Of a stretch of DNA of 8,846 nt, positions 1 through 5,860 are shown in pieces. How positions within the stretch are numbered: position 1 is the first letter of the stretch; each line of letters begins with the position of its first letter. Source of the stretch: Oscillospiraceae bacterium. Its GTDB lineage: Bacteria; Bacillota; Clostridia; Oscillospirales; Ruminococcaceae. The stretch covers positions 1 to 8,846 of the forward strand of contig CABIZB010000014.1 in the NCBI GenBank assembly GCA_902363145.1. Reading direction: 5' to 3'. The position numbers were made by a program, and so were the translations under genes. The notes under the pieces were generated by a model that saw nothing but the letters and a program-made list of their open reading frames with translations, had not been told where the DNA came from and did not search any database.

Positions 1-1
1 C

Positions 2-139
2 AGAGAAATGATGTCCGAAAGCGGACGCAGGATCATACTCGTGAACGAGCCAAGCCCTGAGATTATGGCAAAATGCCTCAAGCGTATCATCGACAAGAAG
101 CTGCTTGAAGCGGCTAAGGAAAAGGCAGGTGTAAAGTAA
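2..139 (+). CDS. Unknown small protein, 5' end possibly outside the window
   Basis: An open frame runs from the window edge to TAA at 137-139. Its last 44 residues start at the first in-frame ATG (position 8). It may begin further upstream, so it is treated as 5' partial. The visible part contains a short hydrophobic stretch (RRIILV), then NEPSPEIM, then a lysine-rich helix-like tail (KRIIDKKLLEAAKEKAGVK). I do not recognise a family. The tail looks amphipathic and basic, which would fit a small nucleic-acid-associated or regulatory phage protein, but that is only an inference. The stop codon overlaps the next start by one base (TAATG), so the two are probably translated together. Confidence 0.5.
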   Translation, partial: REMMSESGRRIILVNEPSPEIMAKCLKRIIDKKLLEAAKEKAGVK

Positions 140-246
140 TGAGCATCACCAATCACACCAAGGCTCAGACCACTTACGATATGATCAAATTTGCTTATGA
201 CCATATGGAAATTATCGAAGAGGAGGAGAACCTGTGTACAAAGTAA
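139..246 (+). CDS. Unknown 35-residue phage protein
   Basis: ATG at 139 follows GGCAGGTG at 124-131 at a normal distance and shares its A with the preceding stop codon. The product is 35 residues with a run of four glutamates near the C terminus (EEEEN). That acidic run is encoded by the GAAGAGGAGGAG stretch, which doubles as the ribosome binding site of the next gene, so codon content here may be shaped by translation of the neighbour. No family is recognised. The evidence that it is real is its place in a tight chain of overlapping small frames, each with an upstream Shine-Dalgarno sequence. Short frames can arise by chance, so confidence is moderate. Confidence 0.45.
   Translation: MSITNHTKAQTTYDMIKFAYDHMEIIEEEENLCTK
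221..228 (+). promoter_or_regulatory. Ribosome binding site deciding a GTG start
   Basis: AGGAGGAG lies five bases before GTG at 234 and inside the end of the preceding gene. No ATG is available in that frame near it, so this site selects the GTG start of the 55-residue protein. Confidence 0.6.
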
Positions 247-401
247 TCGACACTTTTGACGGCTTTGAAGACATCATCGGAACGTATGATACGTTTGACG
301 AAGCCAGAGCTGCGGCAAAGGAACGTGCAGAAGATACTGACGGCGAATGTCAGGTCAACATCTTCGCTAAGACAAAGAAAGGCTATAAGGTGATAATATG
401 A
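234..401 (+). CDS. Unknown 55-residue phage protein
   Basis: The GTG start at 234 sits five bases after AGGAGGAG, and the frame ends with TGA at 399-401. It overlaps the previous gene by 13 bases and the next by 4 (ATGA). The product has a compact alternating pattern: a strand (YKVIDTFD), a second strand-like piece (IGTYDTF), an alanine- and glutamate-rich helix (DEARAAAKERAED), then strands (CQVNIFAKT, YKVII). This resembles small beta-beta-alpha-beta proteins common in early regions of Firmicutes phages, but I cannot name a family or function. The balanced, foldable composition and the strong binding site make it more credible as a gene than its immediate neighbours. Confidence 0.6.
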   Translation: MYKVIDTFDGFEDIIGTYDTFDEARAAAKERAEDTDGECQVNIFAKTKKGYKVII

Positions 402-538
402 CTAAGCAGACAGCAAACACAAGACCCGTAAACATCAAGCAGGAGCCTTCTGCTGATGCCCTTGCCGACACTATCGCAAGGCTCATCAGAGCGATGGAAC
501 AGGGGACAAAAATTCAGAAGGAGGCAGATGCCGAATGA
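398..538 (+). CDS. Unknown 46-residue phage protein
   Basis: ATG at 398 overlaps the preceding stop as ATGA, with AAGGTGA at 387-393 as ribosome binding site. The product is hydrophilic, with an N-terminal stretch rich in T, N, K and Q and a helix-like middle (SADALADTIARLIRAMEQG). It ends in KEADAE, whose codons include AAGGAGG, the binding site for the next gene. No family is recognised. The start/stop overlaps on both sides argue that it is translated as part of the chain. The function is unknown. Confidence 0.5.
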   Translation: MTKQTANTRPVNIKQEPSADALADTIARLIRAMEQGTKIQKEADAE

Positions 539-702
539 AGATGTACATAGCCAAGTGCTTTTTTGGCAACAAGGTCATCAAATTCCGCACACAGGCGTAC
601 AGCACTGAGGGGCTTGAACCTACTGCCAATGCGATTGCAATGACGCTTACAGGACGCATTCCGGACAGGGTAGAGTTTGTGGCTTGCCCTGTGCAGGGAT
701 AA
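535..702 (+). CDS. Unknown 55-residue phage protein
   Basis: ATG at 535 lies ten bases after AAGGAGG (518-524) and overlaps the previous stop as ATGA. The frame ends with TAA at 700-702. The product begins with strands (MKMYIAKCFFGN, KVIKFRTQAYS), contains a helix-like segment (EPTANAIAMTLTG), and ends with a strand and CPVQG. This suggests a small alpha/beta domain with two cysteines. No family is recognised. An ATG at 528 is closer to the binding site but opens only a 25-residue frame, so 535 is preferred. This is the last gene before the hairpin-containing gap and closes the first small-gene cluster. Confidence 0.55.
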   Translation: MKMYIAKCFFGNKVIKFRTQAYSTEGLEPTANAIAMTLTGRIPDRVEFVACPVQG

Positions 703-706
703 AAAA

Positions 707-741
707 TCCGCCTGATTCGGTTGCAGCCGAGGTCAGGCGGA
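707..741 (-). terminator. Strong hairpin with a T-run on the minus-strand side
   Basis: A nine-base perfect stem (TCCGCCTGA at 707-715 with TCAGGCGGA at 733-741) encloses an inner stem (TCGGT at 717-721 with GCCGA at 726-730, one G-T wobble) and a TGCA loop. On the + strand the hairpin is preceded by A6 and followed by GGAAAAATAATAAA, so it lacks the U-tract needed to end + transcription. Read from the minus strand, the stem is followed by ATTTTTTAT, the form of an intrinsic terminator. It may block antisense transcription, or act on the + mRNA as a stabilising or processing structure. No minus-strand gene was found that would need it. Confidence 0.5.
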
Positions 742-762
742 GGAAAAATAATAAACAGATAT

Positions 763-789
763 ATTATCATCTGCATTATAGCAGATAAT
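763..789 (+). promoter_or_regulatory. Weak hairpin directly upstream of a ribosome binding site
   Basis: ATCTGC (769-774) pairs with GCAGAT (781-786) around an ATTATA loop. The stem can extend with ATT (763-765) and AAT (787-789) across a three-base bulge. It ends next to the AGGAG at 791-795 that serves the 39-residue protein, so it could affect access to that site. The stem is short and AT-rich, so this is only a possibility. Confidence 0.25.
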
Positions 790-804
790 GAGGAGAATGT
801 CAAG

Positions 805-924
805 ATGAAAATCAAAATATGCCTATGCCGCAAATGCGGCAGGCGCAAGGCGTTTTACAAGTCTCTCGGGCTGTGCTACTGCGTTTCATGTTACCGCAGG
901 ATTTACGGGGAGGCAAGGGACTGA
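805..924 (+). CDS. 39-residue double CxCxxC (zinc-binding-like) protein
   Basis: ATG at 805 follows AGGAG (791-795) by nine bases, and the stop TGA (922-924) shares its last base with the next ATG. The product is highly basic and has six cysteines in two identically spaced clusters: C6-x-C8-xx-C11 and C24-x-C26-xx-C29. The CxxC pairs CRKC and CVSC would form one zinc ribbon, with the two extra cysteines (C6, C24) at matching positions. Proteins like this in phage early regions are usually DNA- or RNA-binding or recruit host proteins, but no specific family is recognised. Close coupling to the PAPS-reductase-like gene suggests co-expression. The extra symmetric cysteines could support a cluster other than a single zinc. 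Confidence 0.6.
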   Translation: MKIKICLCRKCGRRKAFYKSLGLCYCVSCYRRIYGEARD

Positions 925-2114
925 TGGAACAACTCACCCTGATCGAGGACGAGCAGATCACCCCGAGGAGCGGCGCAAAGAAGTACAAGGAAAACGTCCT
1001 TGTACGCAAGGAACGGGAGCACATTGACGAAAATATTCAGCGTTTCCTGCAGTTACAGCAGTTGCCGTATGAATCGAAATTGTCTCACGCCGCAAAAATG
1101 GCAAAGGATTTTTATAATACCATCACTTCTCCCGTGGGAGAATATTACGCAAACTGTCATGTGTCTGTGGGCGGACTTGACAGCATTACCCTGCTGCTTT
1201 TTCTTCGCAGTATAGGCATTGACGTTCCTGCAATATCAGTTTCAAGCATTGAGGACAGGAGCATTCAGCGCATACATAAACAGCTCGGTGTTATACAGTT
1301 GAAAACGTCCCGAGACAAGGACGGAAAGCCATACTCCAAACACAGGATTTTGCAGGAATACGGATTTCCCGTTATCAGTAAGGAAAAAGCGGCGAAAATC
1401 GAGCATCTGCAGAACCCGACCGAAAATAATGCTACTATCCGACACGCTATCATTACGGGCGAAACGGGAGAATACGGCGGGTGGCAGAAGAACAGCCGAA
1501 TGAAGCTGCCGTTAAAATGGCTGTATCTTTTCGGCGGATATGAAAACGAAAACGAGGGCGTTAATTACAAAACGCCGCCGTTCAAAGTCAGTTCGCAGTG
1601 CTGCTATTGGCTGAAAGAAAAGCCATGCGACGATTGGGCGAAAGAGCATAACAGCTTCCCTTATCTGGGGCTTATGGCTTCGGAGGGCGGCAGGCGTGAA
1701 AAATCACTAAAAATGCACGGCTGTAATTATTATGGCAAAGATACGGTCCGTTCCGCTCCGTTTGCCATATTCAACAGGCAGGATATTTTGCAGCTGGCGT
1801 TAGATTTGCACGTCCCCGTTCCCGAGATATACGGCACCATTGAGCGCAAAGGAAACGGCACCCTGTACACGACCAAGGCACAAAGGACAGGCTGTGATAT
1901 ATGCGGTTTCGGAATACATATGGAAGCCCGTCCGCATAGATTTGACCGTCTGAGGGAAGCCAATCCCAAAGCTTGGGAATATTGGATGTACCATGTTTGC
2001 AAAGACGAGGACGGCACAGAATACGGCTGGGGGCGTGTCCTTGACTACATAGGTGTTAAATGGCAGGATATCCCCCAAACCAACGAACAAATGTCACTTT
2101 TTGAGGAGGAATAA
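924..2114 (+). CDS. Phage PAPS reductase / PP-loop family protein with Fe-S-type cysteines
   Basis: The product is 396 residues. The start at 924 has GGGGAGG (907-913) upstream and overlaps the previous stop by one base; starts further upstream lie inside the previous gene. The fold is recognised from a PP-loop-like motif (VSVGGLDS, residues 80-87), a CC pair with KEKP after it (C226, C227), a GLMASEGGRREKS segment (249-261) like the substrate-binding region of PAPS/APS reductases, and CDIC (C324, C327). The CC...CxxC pattern is that of [4Fe-4S] APS reductases and DndC-type enzymes. The family acts on adenylylated sulfate or transfers sulfur; the real substrate is unknown. The first serine of the usual SGGxDS motif is replaced by valine. 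The ends carry QLTLI (3-7) and QMSLF (389-393), resembling sliding-clamp-binding peptides. The C-terminal EEE codons supply the next gene's ribosome binding site. Confidence 0.82.
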   Translation: MEQLTLIEDEQITPRSGAKKYKENVLVRKEREHIDENIQRFLQLQQLPYESKLSHAAKMAKDFYNTITSPVGEYYANCHVSVGGLDSITLLLFLRSIGIDVPAISVSSIEDRSIQRIHKQLGVIQLKTSRDKDGKPYSKHRILQEYGFPVISKEKAAKIEHLQNPTENNATIRHAIITGETGEYGGWQKNSRMKLPLKWLYLFGGYENENEGVNYKTPPFKVSSQCCYWLKEKPCDDWAKEHNSFPYLGLMASEGGRREKSLKMHGCNYYGKDTVRSAPFAIFNRQDILQLALDLHVPVPEIYGTIERKGNGTLYTTKAQRTGCDICGFGIHMEARPHRFDRLREANPKAWEYWMYHVCKDEDGTEYGWGRVLDYIGVKWQDIPQTNEQMSLFEEE

Positions 2115-2116
2115 AA

Positions 2117-2731
2117 ATGGAAACAAACGACATAATACAGGCTCCTGCTCAGAGCAGCGCCGCAATATCGGAAATTGTGCAGCAGCCTTCCACAAATATA
2201 GTTGCTGATTTTTCAAGAGCATATAAGCTCGCAAAGGTAATCTCTACAGCGGATATAATACCCGATAACTACAAAAACAAGCCTGCCGACTGCGCCATCG
2301 CTGTAGATATGGCTGACAGAATGGGTGTATCTCCAATGATGGTCATGCAAAACCTTTATGTGGTAAAGGGCAAGCCCTCATGGAGCGGGCAGGCTTGCAA
2401 GGCTCTCATTGAAGGCTGCGGCAAATTCAAGCCGGGCAGCGTCCGCCCTGTATATATCGGCACAAAGGGCACCGATGACCGAGGCTGTTATCTGTCGGCT
2501 GTATGGGCTGACACGGGTGACAGGGTGGAGGGTCCCGAGGTCACGCTGAAAATGGCGAGGGCTGAGGGGTGGCTCGGTAAAAACCCCAAATGGACGAATA
2601 TGCCCGAGCTTATGCTTGCATACAGGGCATCGTCATTCTTTGCGAGGGTCTATTGCCCCGAAGTCCTTATGGGCGTACACGTTGAGGGCGAGGTTGAGGA
2701 CATTCAGCCCGTTGAAAGAATTGAACTGTAA
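2117..2731 (+). CDS. RecT-like single-strand annealing recombination protein (probable)
   Basis: The product is 204 residues. The ATG lies six bases after GAGGAGGA (2103-2110) and two bases after the previous stop. The sequence matches my recollection of a phage family often labelled RecT or hypothetical. It has a core around residues 57-91 (ADCAIAVDMADRMGVSP, then MVMQNLYVVKGKPSWSG), a GTDDRGCY segment (about 118-125), and a C-terminal block with EVTLKMARAEGW, NPKWTNMPELMLAYR and FFARVYCPEVLMG (141-186). Such proteins bind single-stranded DNA and promote strand annealing. The neighbours (ATPase, PD-(D/E)XK nuclease, SSB) are the expected partners of a phage annealase. The first 25 residues look disordered. 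It is shorter than classical RecT (about 270 residues), so the precise family should be held loosely. Confidence 0.65.
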   Translation: METNDIIQAPAQSSAAISEIVQQPSTNIVADFSRAYKLAKVISTADIIPDNYKNKPADCAIAVDMADRMGVSPMMVMQNLYVVKGKPSWSGQACKALIEGCGKFKPGSVRPVYIGTKGTDDRGCYLSAVWADTGDRVEGPEVTLKMARAEGWLGKNPKWTNMPELMLAYRASSFFARVYCPEVLMGVHVEGEVEDIQPVERIEL

Positions 2732-2746
2732 CGGAGGATATGAAAA

Positions 2747-4177
2747 ATGAAAGCTACCAAGATAAAAATAAAGAACCTTTTCGGCATCACCGAGACCGAG
2801 CTTGACGGCAGATCTGTCGAGATCACAGGTACAAACGGTACAGGCAAGACATCGGTAATAGATTCTATCAGATATGCTCTTACCAATGGAAGCTCCCGTG
2901 ATTATGTTATCCACAAGGGCGAAAAAGAGGGCGAGATCATTGTTGAGACTGACACAGGTATTTACATCAATCGTAAGAAGCGCACCGAGCAGGCTGATTA
3001 TAAATCCGTAAAGGACTGCGGCAAGGAAGTATCTTCTCCCGAAAACTTTCTTAAGCAGCTCTTTACGCCCTTGCAGCTTGACCCTGTAGCTTTTACCCAG
3101 ATGACCAAAAAGGAGCAGAACAGGGCCATTCTTGACCTCATCGAATTTCCCTGGGACCTTAACTGGATAAATCAGCAGTTCGGTGAGATACCGCAGGGCA
3201 TTGATTACAGCCAGAACATACTGCAGGTACTTTCGGATATCCAGTCCGAAAATGGGGACTATTTTAAGCGCAGGCAGGACATCAACCGTGATATCCGCAA
3301 TCAGAAGGCGTTCATCGAGGATATCGCCAAAGATATACCCGAGCATTTCAATGCGGAGGAATGGGAGAATTTCGACCTTGCGGAAGCGTATAAGAAGATA
3401 AACAGCGCCAGGGAACACAACAGCCGTATTCAGCGTGCAAAGGCGTTCAAGGACAGTTATGCCAACAAGATAAGGGGCTTTCAGGGCGAAAAGGAATCCG
3501 CTGTAGCTGCCGAAAAGATGGCGATATCCAACCAGCGTGAAGCTATTTTGAAATCTATCGAACGCATGAAAGCGGAGATCGCAGCCAATGAGAACAAGCT
3601 TGCTTCCCTTGACGGGATACTTGCGGATAAGATAGCACTTGCGGAAAGCCGTTATAACGAAAATGTGGCAAGGCTTGATTCTGACATCAAGGTCGCAGAT
3701 GAATATGCTGACAAAACACCCGTTGACACGGCTCCCCTTGAACAGCAGGCAACATATGCCGAGCAGATGAAGAAGTATATCAACGAATACAACCGTATGA
3801 AAACTATGCAGGAAGAGGTCAAGGAGCTTACCGCCGCTTCGGACAAGCTTACAGCAAAGATAGAGCTTGCCCGCAGTCTTCCCGGAAAGATACTCGAAAC
3901 TGCTTCTATCCCCATTGAGGGCTTCACGGTGGAGAACGGCATTCCCCTTATACACGGTCTCCCCGTTTCCAACCTCTCAGAGGGTGAACAGCTTGAGCTT
4001 TGCGTTGACGTTGCTCTGAGCAAGCCCAACAATTTACAGATAATTCTCATCGACGGCGCTGAAAAGCTCAGTGCGGAAAACCGTGAAAAGCTGTACAACA
4101 AGTGCAGGGAAAAGGGTGTGCAGTTTATCGCCACAAGAACGACCGACAGTTCGGAAATGGAGGTAACATATTTATGA
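2747..4177 (+). CDS. SbcC/Rad50-like ABC-type ATPase, phage recombination
   Basis: The product is 476 residues; the ATG is eight bases after GGAGGA (2733-2738). The N terminus (KATKIKIKNLFGI) is typical of RecF/SMC-like ATPases. Walker A is GTNGTGKT at residues 28-35. The signature motif is LSEGEQ at 410-415 and Walker B is IILIDGAE at 432-439. Between about 165 and 375 lies a glutamate-, lysine- and alanine-rich segment consistent with a short antiparallel coiled coil, far shorter than in SbcC. No zinc-hook CxxC is present at its tip. In Walker B the aspartate is followed by glycine instead of the usual catalytic glutamate; E439 lies three residues after the aspartate. The next gene, a nuclease, overlaps by four bases, so the pair may work like SbcCD or AddAB analogues in end processing. 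Function is inferred from family and context. Confidence 0.8.
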   Translation: MKATKIKIKNLFGITETELDGRSVEITGTNGTGKTSVIDSIRYALTNGSSRDYVIHKGEKEGEIIVETDTGIYINRKKRTEQADYKSVKDCGKEVSSPENFLKQLFTPLQLDPVAFTQMTKKEQNRAILDLIEFPWDLNWINQQFGEIPQGIDYSQNILQVLSDIQSENGDYFKRRQDINRDIRNQKAFIEDIAKDIPEHFNAEEWENFDLAEAYKKINSAREHNSRIQRAKAFKDSYANKIRGFQGEKESAVAAEKMAISNQREAILKSIERMKAEIAANENKLASLDGILADKIALAESRYNENVARLDSDIKVADEYADKTPVDTAPLEQQATYAEQMKKYINEYNRMKTMQEEVKELTAASDKLTAKIELARSLPGKILETASIPIEGFTVENGIPLIHGLPVSNLSEGEQLELCVDVALSKPNNLQIILIDGAEKLSAENREKLYNKCREKGVQFIATRTTDSSEMEVTYL

Positions 4178-4965
4178 TACCCCACAGCATAACTCAGACC
4201 GACTATTTTTCGCCGGAGAACAATCTGAAATATATGGGCGTGTCTCAGTTCAAAAGCTTTGAAAAATGTGAGGCGGCAGCCCTTGCGGAGCTGCACAGTG
4301 AATATGCTCCCGAAAAGACTACCGCACTTCTTGTAGGCTCGTATGTCGATGCACATTTCGAGGGCACGCTTGATATTTTCAAGGCAAAGAACCCCGAAAT
4401 ATTCAAGCGTGACGGTGCGTTGAAAGCTGAATATATTCAGGCGGATTACATAATCAACCGAATCGAACGAGACAGCTTTTTTATGAAGGCTATGGACGGA
4501 GAAAAGCAGAAAATTATGGTGGGCGAGATCGAAGGCGTGCCTGTCAAGATAAAAATTGACAGCTATCGGAAGCACAAGACCATAGTTGACCTCAAGGTCA
4601 TAAAGGACTTTTCCCCCATATATGTAAACGGCAGAGGCAGGCTCAGCTTTTATGAAGCCTGGGGCTATGACATTCAGGGCGCTGTATATCAGGAGATAGT
4701 AAGGCAGAACACAGGGGAAACTCTCCCCTTTGTCCTTGCTGCAGCCACAAAGGAAAAGGAGACCGACTTACAGGTCATAAGTCTGGATCAGGCTGAGCTT
4801 GATGCGGCGATGGAGATAGTCAAGGCGAACATCGGAAGATATGCGGCAATAAAGTCTGGAAAGGAAGAACCGACCAGATGCGGACACTGTGATTACTGTA
4901 AATTCACAAAACAGCTTGACAAGGTTCTGACCTCGGAGGAGTTTAAAAGTGACTATACAGATTGA
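4174..4965 (+). CDS. PD-(D/E)XK exonuclease (DUF3799 type) with Cas4/AddB-like cysteines
   Basis: The product is 263 residues. ATG at 4174 overlaps the ATPase stop as ATGA and follows GGAGG (4159-4163) by ten bases; earlier in-frame starts lie inside the ATPase gene without such a site. Likely catalytic residues are H61 (GSYVDAHFEG), E118 or E120 (GEIEGVP), D129, D139 and K141 (IVDLK) and Q168 (YDIQGAVYQE), matching the RecB-like nuclease order. Four cysteines, C32 near the N terminus and C236, C239 and C242 (CGHCDYC), have the arrangement that holds a [4Fe-4S] cluster in Cas4 and AddB nucleases. The expected role is resection of double-strand ends to expose single strands for the RecT-like protein. 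It overlaps the next gene by 17 bases. The assignment is strong; exact polarity and substrate are unknown. Confidence 0.82.
   Translation: MIPHSITQTDYFSPENNLKYMGVSQFKSFEKCEAAALAELHSEYAPEKTTALLVGSYVDAHFEGTLDIFKAKNPEIFKRDGALKAEYIQADYIINRIERDSFFMKAMDGEKQKIMVGEIEGVPVKIKIDSYRKHKTIVDLKVIKDFSPIYVNGRGRLSFYEAWGYDIQGAVYQEIVRQNTGETLPFVLAAATKEKETDLQVISLDQAELDAAMEIVKANIGRYAAIKSGKEEPTRCGHCDYCKFTKQLDKVLTSEEFKSDYTD
4935..4940 (+). promoter_or_regulatory. Ribosome binding site deciding a GTG start
   Basis: GGAGGA lies eight bases before GTG at 4949. The nearest in-frame ATG is far inside the gene and would remove the essential IDTREK motif, so this site fixes the GTG start of the ERCC4-type nuclease. Confidence 0.65.
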
Positions 4966-5410
4966 TACCAGAGAAAAATCAAGAGCCATTAAACAGATAG
5001 TGAGCTATTTTGATGAAACAGGCATTCAGCATTATACGTCAAAGCTTTATGTAGGCGATTATATGAGCCTTGACAATCCGAGGGTCGTAATTGACCGCAA
5101 GCAGAATTTACAGGAAATATGCGGTAATGTCTGCCAGCAGCACGAAAGGTTCATCAATGAGCTTAAACGTGCACGGGAAAATGGGATAAAAATCATTATT
5201 CTTTGCGAACACGGAAGCAATATCAAGACACTTGCAGATGTTCAGGGGTGGGTAAATCCCCGCCTCAGAACGTCTCCCAAAGCTGTCAGCGGAAAACAGC
5301 TTTTCAAGATACTCTTTACCATTGGTCAGCGGTATGATGTTGATTTCGTATTCTGCGACAAGCGTATGACAGGCTATATGATAGCCAAAATTTTAGGAGG
5401 TGCAATATGA
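4949..5410 (+). CDS. ERCC4-domain (XPF-like) nuclease
   Basis: The product is 153 residues with a GTG start at 4949 set by GGAGGA (4935-4940). The ERCC4 nuclease pattern is clear: IDTREK at residues 5-10, VGDYM at 35-39 (G36, D37), and VIDRKQNLQEI at 47-57, which corresponds to the usual ERKxxxD with aspartate in place of the first glutamate. These are followed by a helix with HERFINELKRA and a strand IIILCEH. No helix-hairpin-helix domain is attached, so it is a stand-alone catalytic domain. Eukaryotic and archaeal relatives cut branched or flap DNA. In this phage module it probably trims recombination or replication intermediates. The 17-base overlap upstream and 4-base overlap downstream place it in the recombination operon. 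Confidence 0.8.
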   Translation: MTIQIDTREKSRAIKQIVSYFDETGIQHYTSKLYVGDYMSLDNPRVVIDRKQNLQEICGNVCQQHERFINELKRARENGIKIIILCEHGSNIKTLADVQGWVNPRLRTSPKAVSGKQLFKILFTIGQRYDVDFVFCDKRMTGYMIAKILGGAI

Positions 5411-5850
5411 ACAGAGTGTGTTTAATGGGACGTCTTACATCAGATCCTGAACTGCGGCAGAGCGTAAACGGCATATCGTCCTGTAGCTTCAGCGTGGCTG
5501 TTGACAGGGGGTATAAGGATCAGAACGGCGGGCGGCAGGTCGATTTTATCAGCTGCACGGCGTGGAGACAGACGGCTGAATTTATCTGCCGATACTTCTC
5601 CAAGGGCAAGATGATAGGCATTGAGGGCGTTATCAGAACGAGAAATTATGATGACAAGCGTTACCCCGATGTAAAGCATTATGTTACCGAGGTGCTTGTG
5701 GATCATGCCTATTTCGGTGGTGACAGCGGCGGAAGCAAAAGCTCCTCTGCTTCTCCCCCTCCTCAGCATCAGTCATCGGCTGCGGCACCTGCTTCTGCCG
5801 ACCTTTCGGACTTTGAGGAAGTAGTCAGCGACAGCGATCTTCCGTTCTGA
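5407..5850 (+). CDS. ssb: Single-stranded DNA-binding protein
   Basis: The product is 147 residues; ATG at 5407 overlaps the previous stop as ATGA and follows AGGAGG (5396-5401) by five bases. Residues 1-104 are a bacterial-type OB fold: MNRVCLMGRLTSDPELR, FSVAVDR, VDFISCTAW with W53, then KGKMIGIEGVIRTRNY. A serine-, proline- and alanine-rich linker (about 105-131) leads to an acidic tail ending DSDLPF, close to the usual DDDIPF tip that recruits host replication and repair proteins. The protein coats single strands made during phage replication and by the nuclease upstream. It is shorter in the linker than many chromosomal SSBs. The family is certain; the phage origin follows from context. 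Confidence 0.95.
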   Translation: MNRVCLMGRLTSDPELRQSVNGISSCSFSVAVDRGYKDQNGGRQVDFISCTAWRQTAEFICRYFSKGKMIGIEGVIRTRNYDDKRYPDVKHYVTEVLVDHAYFGGDSGGSKSSSASPPPQHQSSAAAPASADLSDFEEVVSDSDLPF

Positions 5851-5860
5851 GGTGGTCTGA

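Larger units (their letters stand above)
703..804. other. Gene-free gap between small-gene cluster and the next operon segment
   Basis: This is one of the two larger gaps without a gene (the other is 7086-7185). It contains an A6 run (701-706), a long hairpin (707-741), an AT-rich stretch (744-780) and a second weaker hairpin just before the next ribosome binding site. Possible -10-like hexamers exist (TATTAT at 762, GATAAT at 784), but none has a credible -35 at 16 to 18 bases. I therefore do not call a promoter, although a phage promoter of unusual type could be here. Confidence 0.5.

Noticed and set aside
528..605. Alternative ATG start at 528 after AAGGAGG
   Set aside because: It opens a 25-codon frame only three bases from the binding site; ATG at 535 gives a 55-residue product that fits the overlap pattern.
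743..804. Sigma-70 type promoter before the 39-residue gene
   Set aside because: Several -10-like hexamers exist in AT-rich sequence, but none has a matching -35 at proper spacing.
819..923. Upstream extension of the PAPS-reductase-like gene to ATG 819
   Set aside because: The added residues overlap the cysteine-rich 39-residue gene in another frame and have no binding site; the ATG at 924 has one.
924..2114. IbrA-type system or DNA phosphorothioation (Dnd) locus
   Set aside because: No ParB-like IbrB partner and no DndB, DndD or DndE genes are in the window; only the PP-loop/Fe-S fold is shared.
2740..2805. ATG at 2740 close to GGAGGA
   Set aside because: It stops after 21 codons in another frame; ATG at 2747 starts the ATPase with its conserved N terminus.
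2633..3955. A 440-codon open frame on the minus strand
   Set aside because: It lies opposite the clearly recognisable ATPase, has no family-like motifs and arises because the + frame rarely uses codons that create antisense stops.
3652..4575. A 307-codon open frame on the minus strand
   Set aside because: It spans the antisense of two confidently identified genes and their overlap, with no recognisable domain; treated as a shadow.
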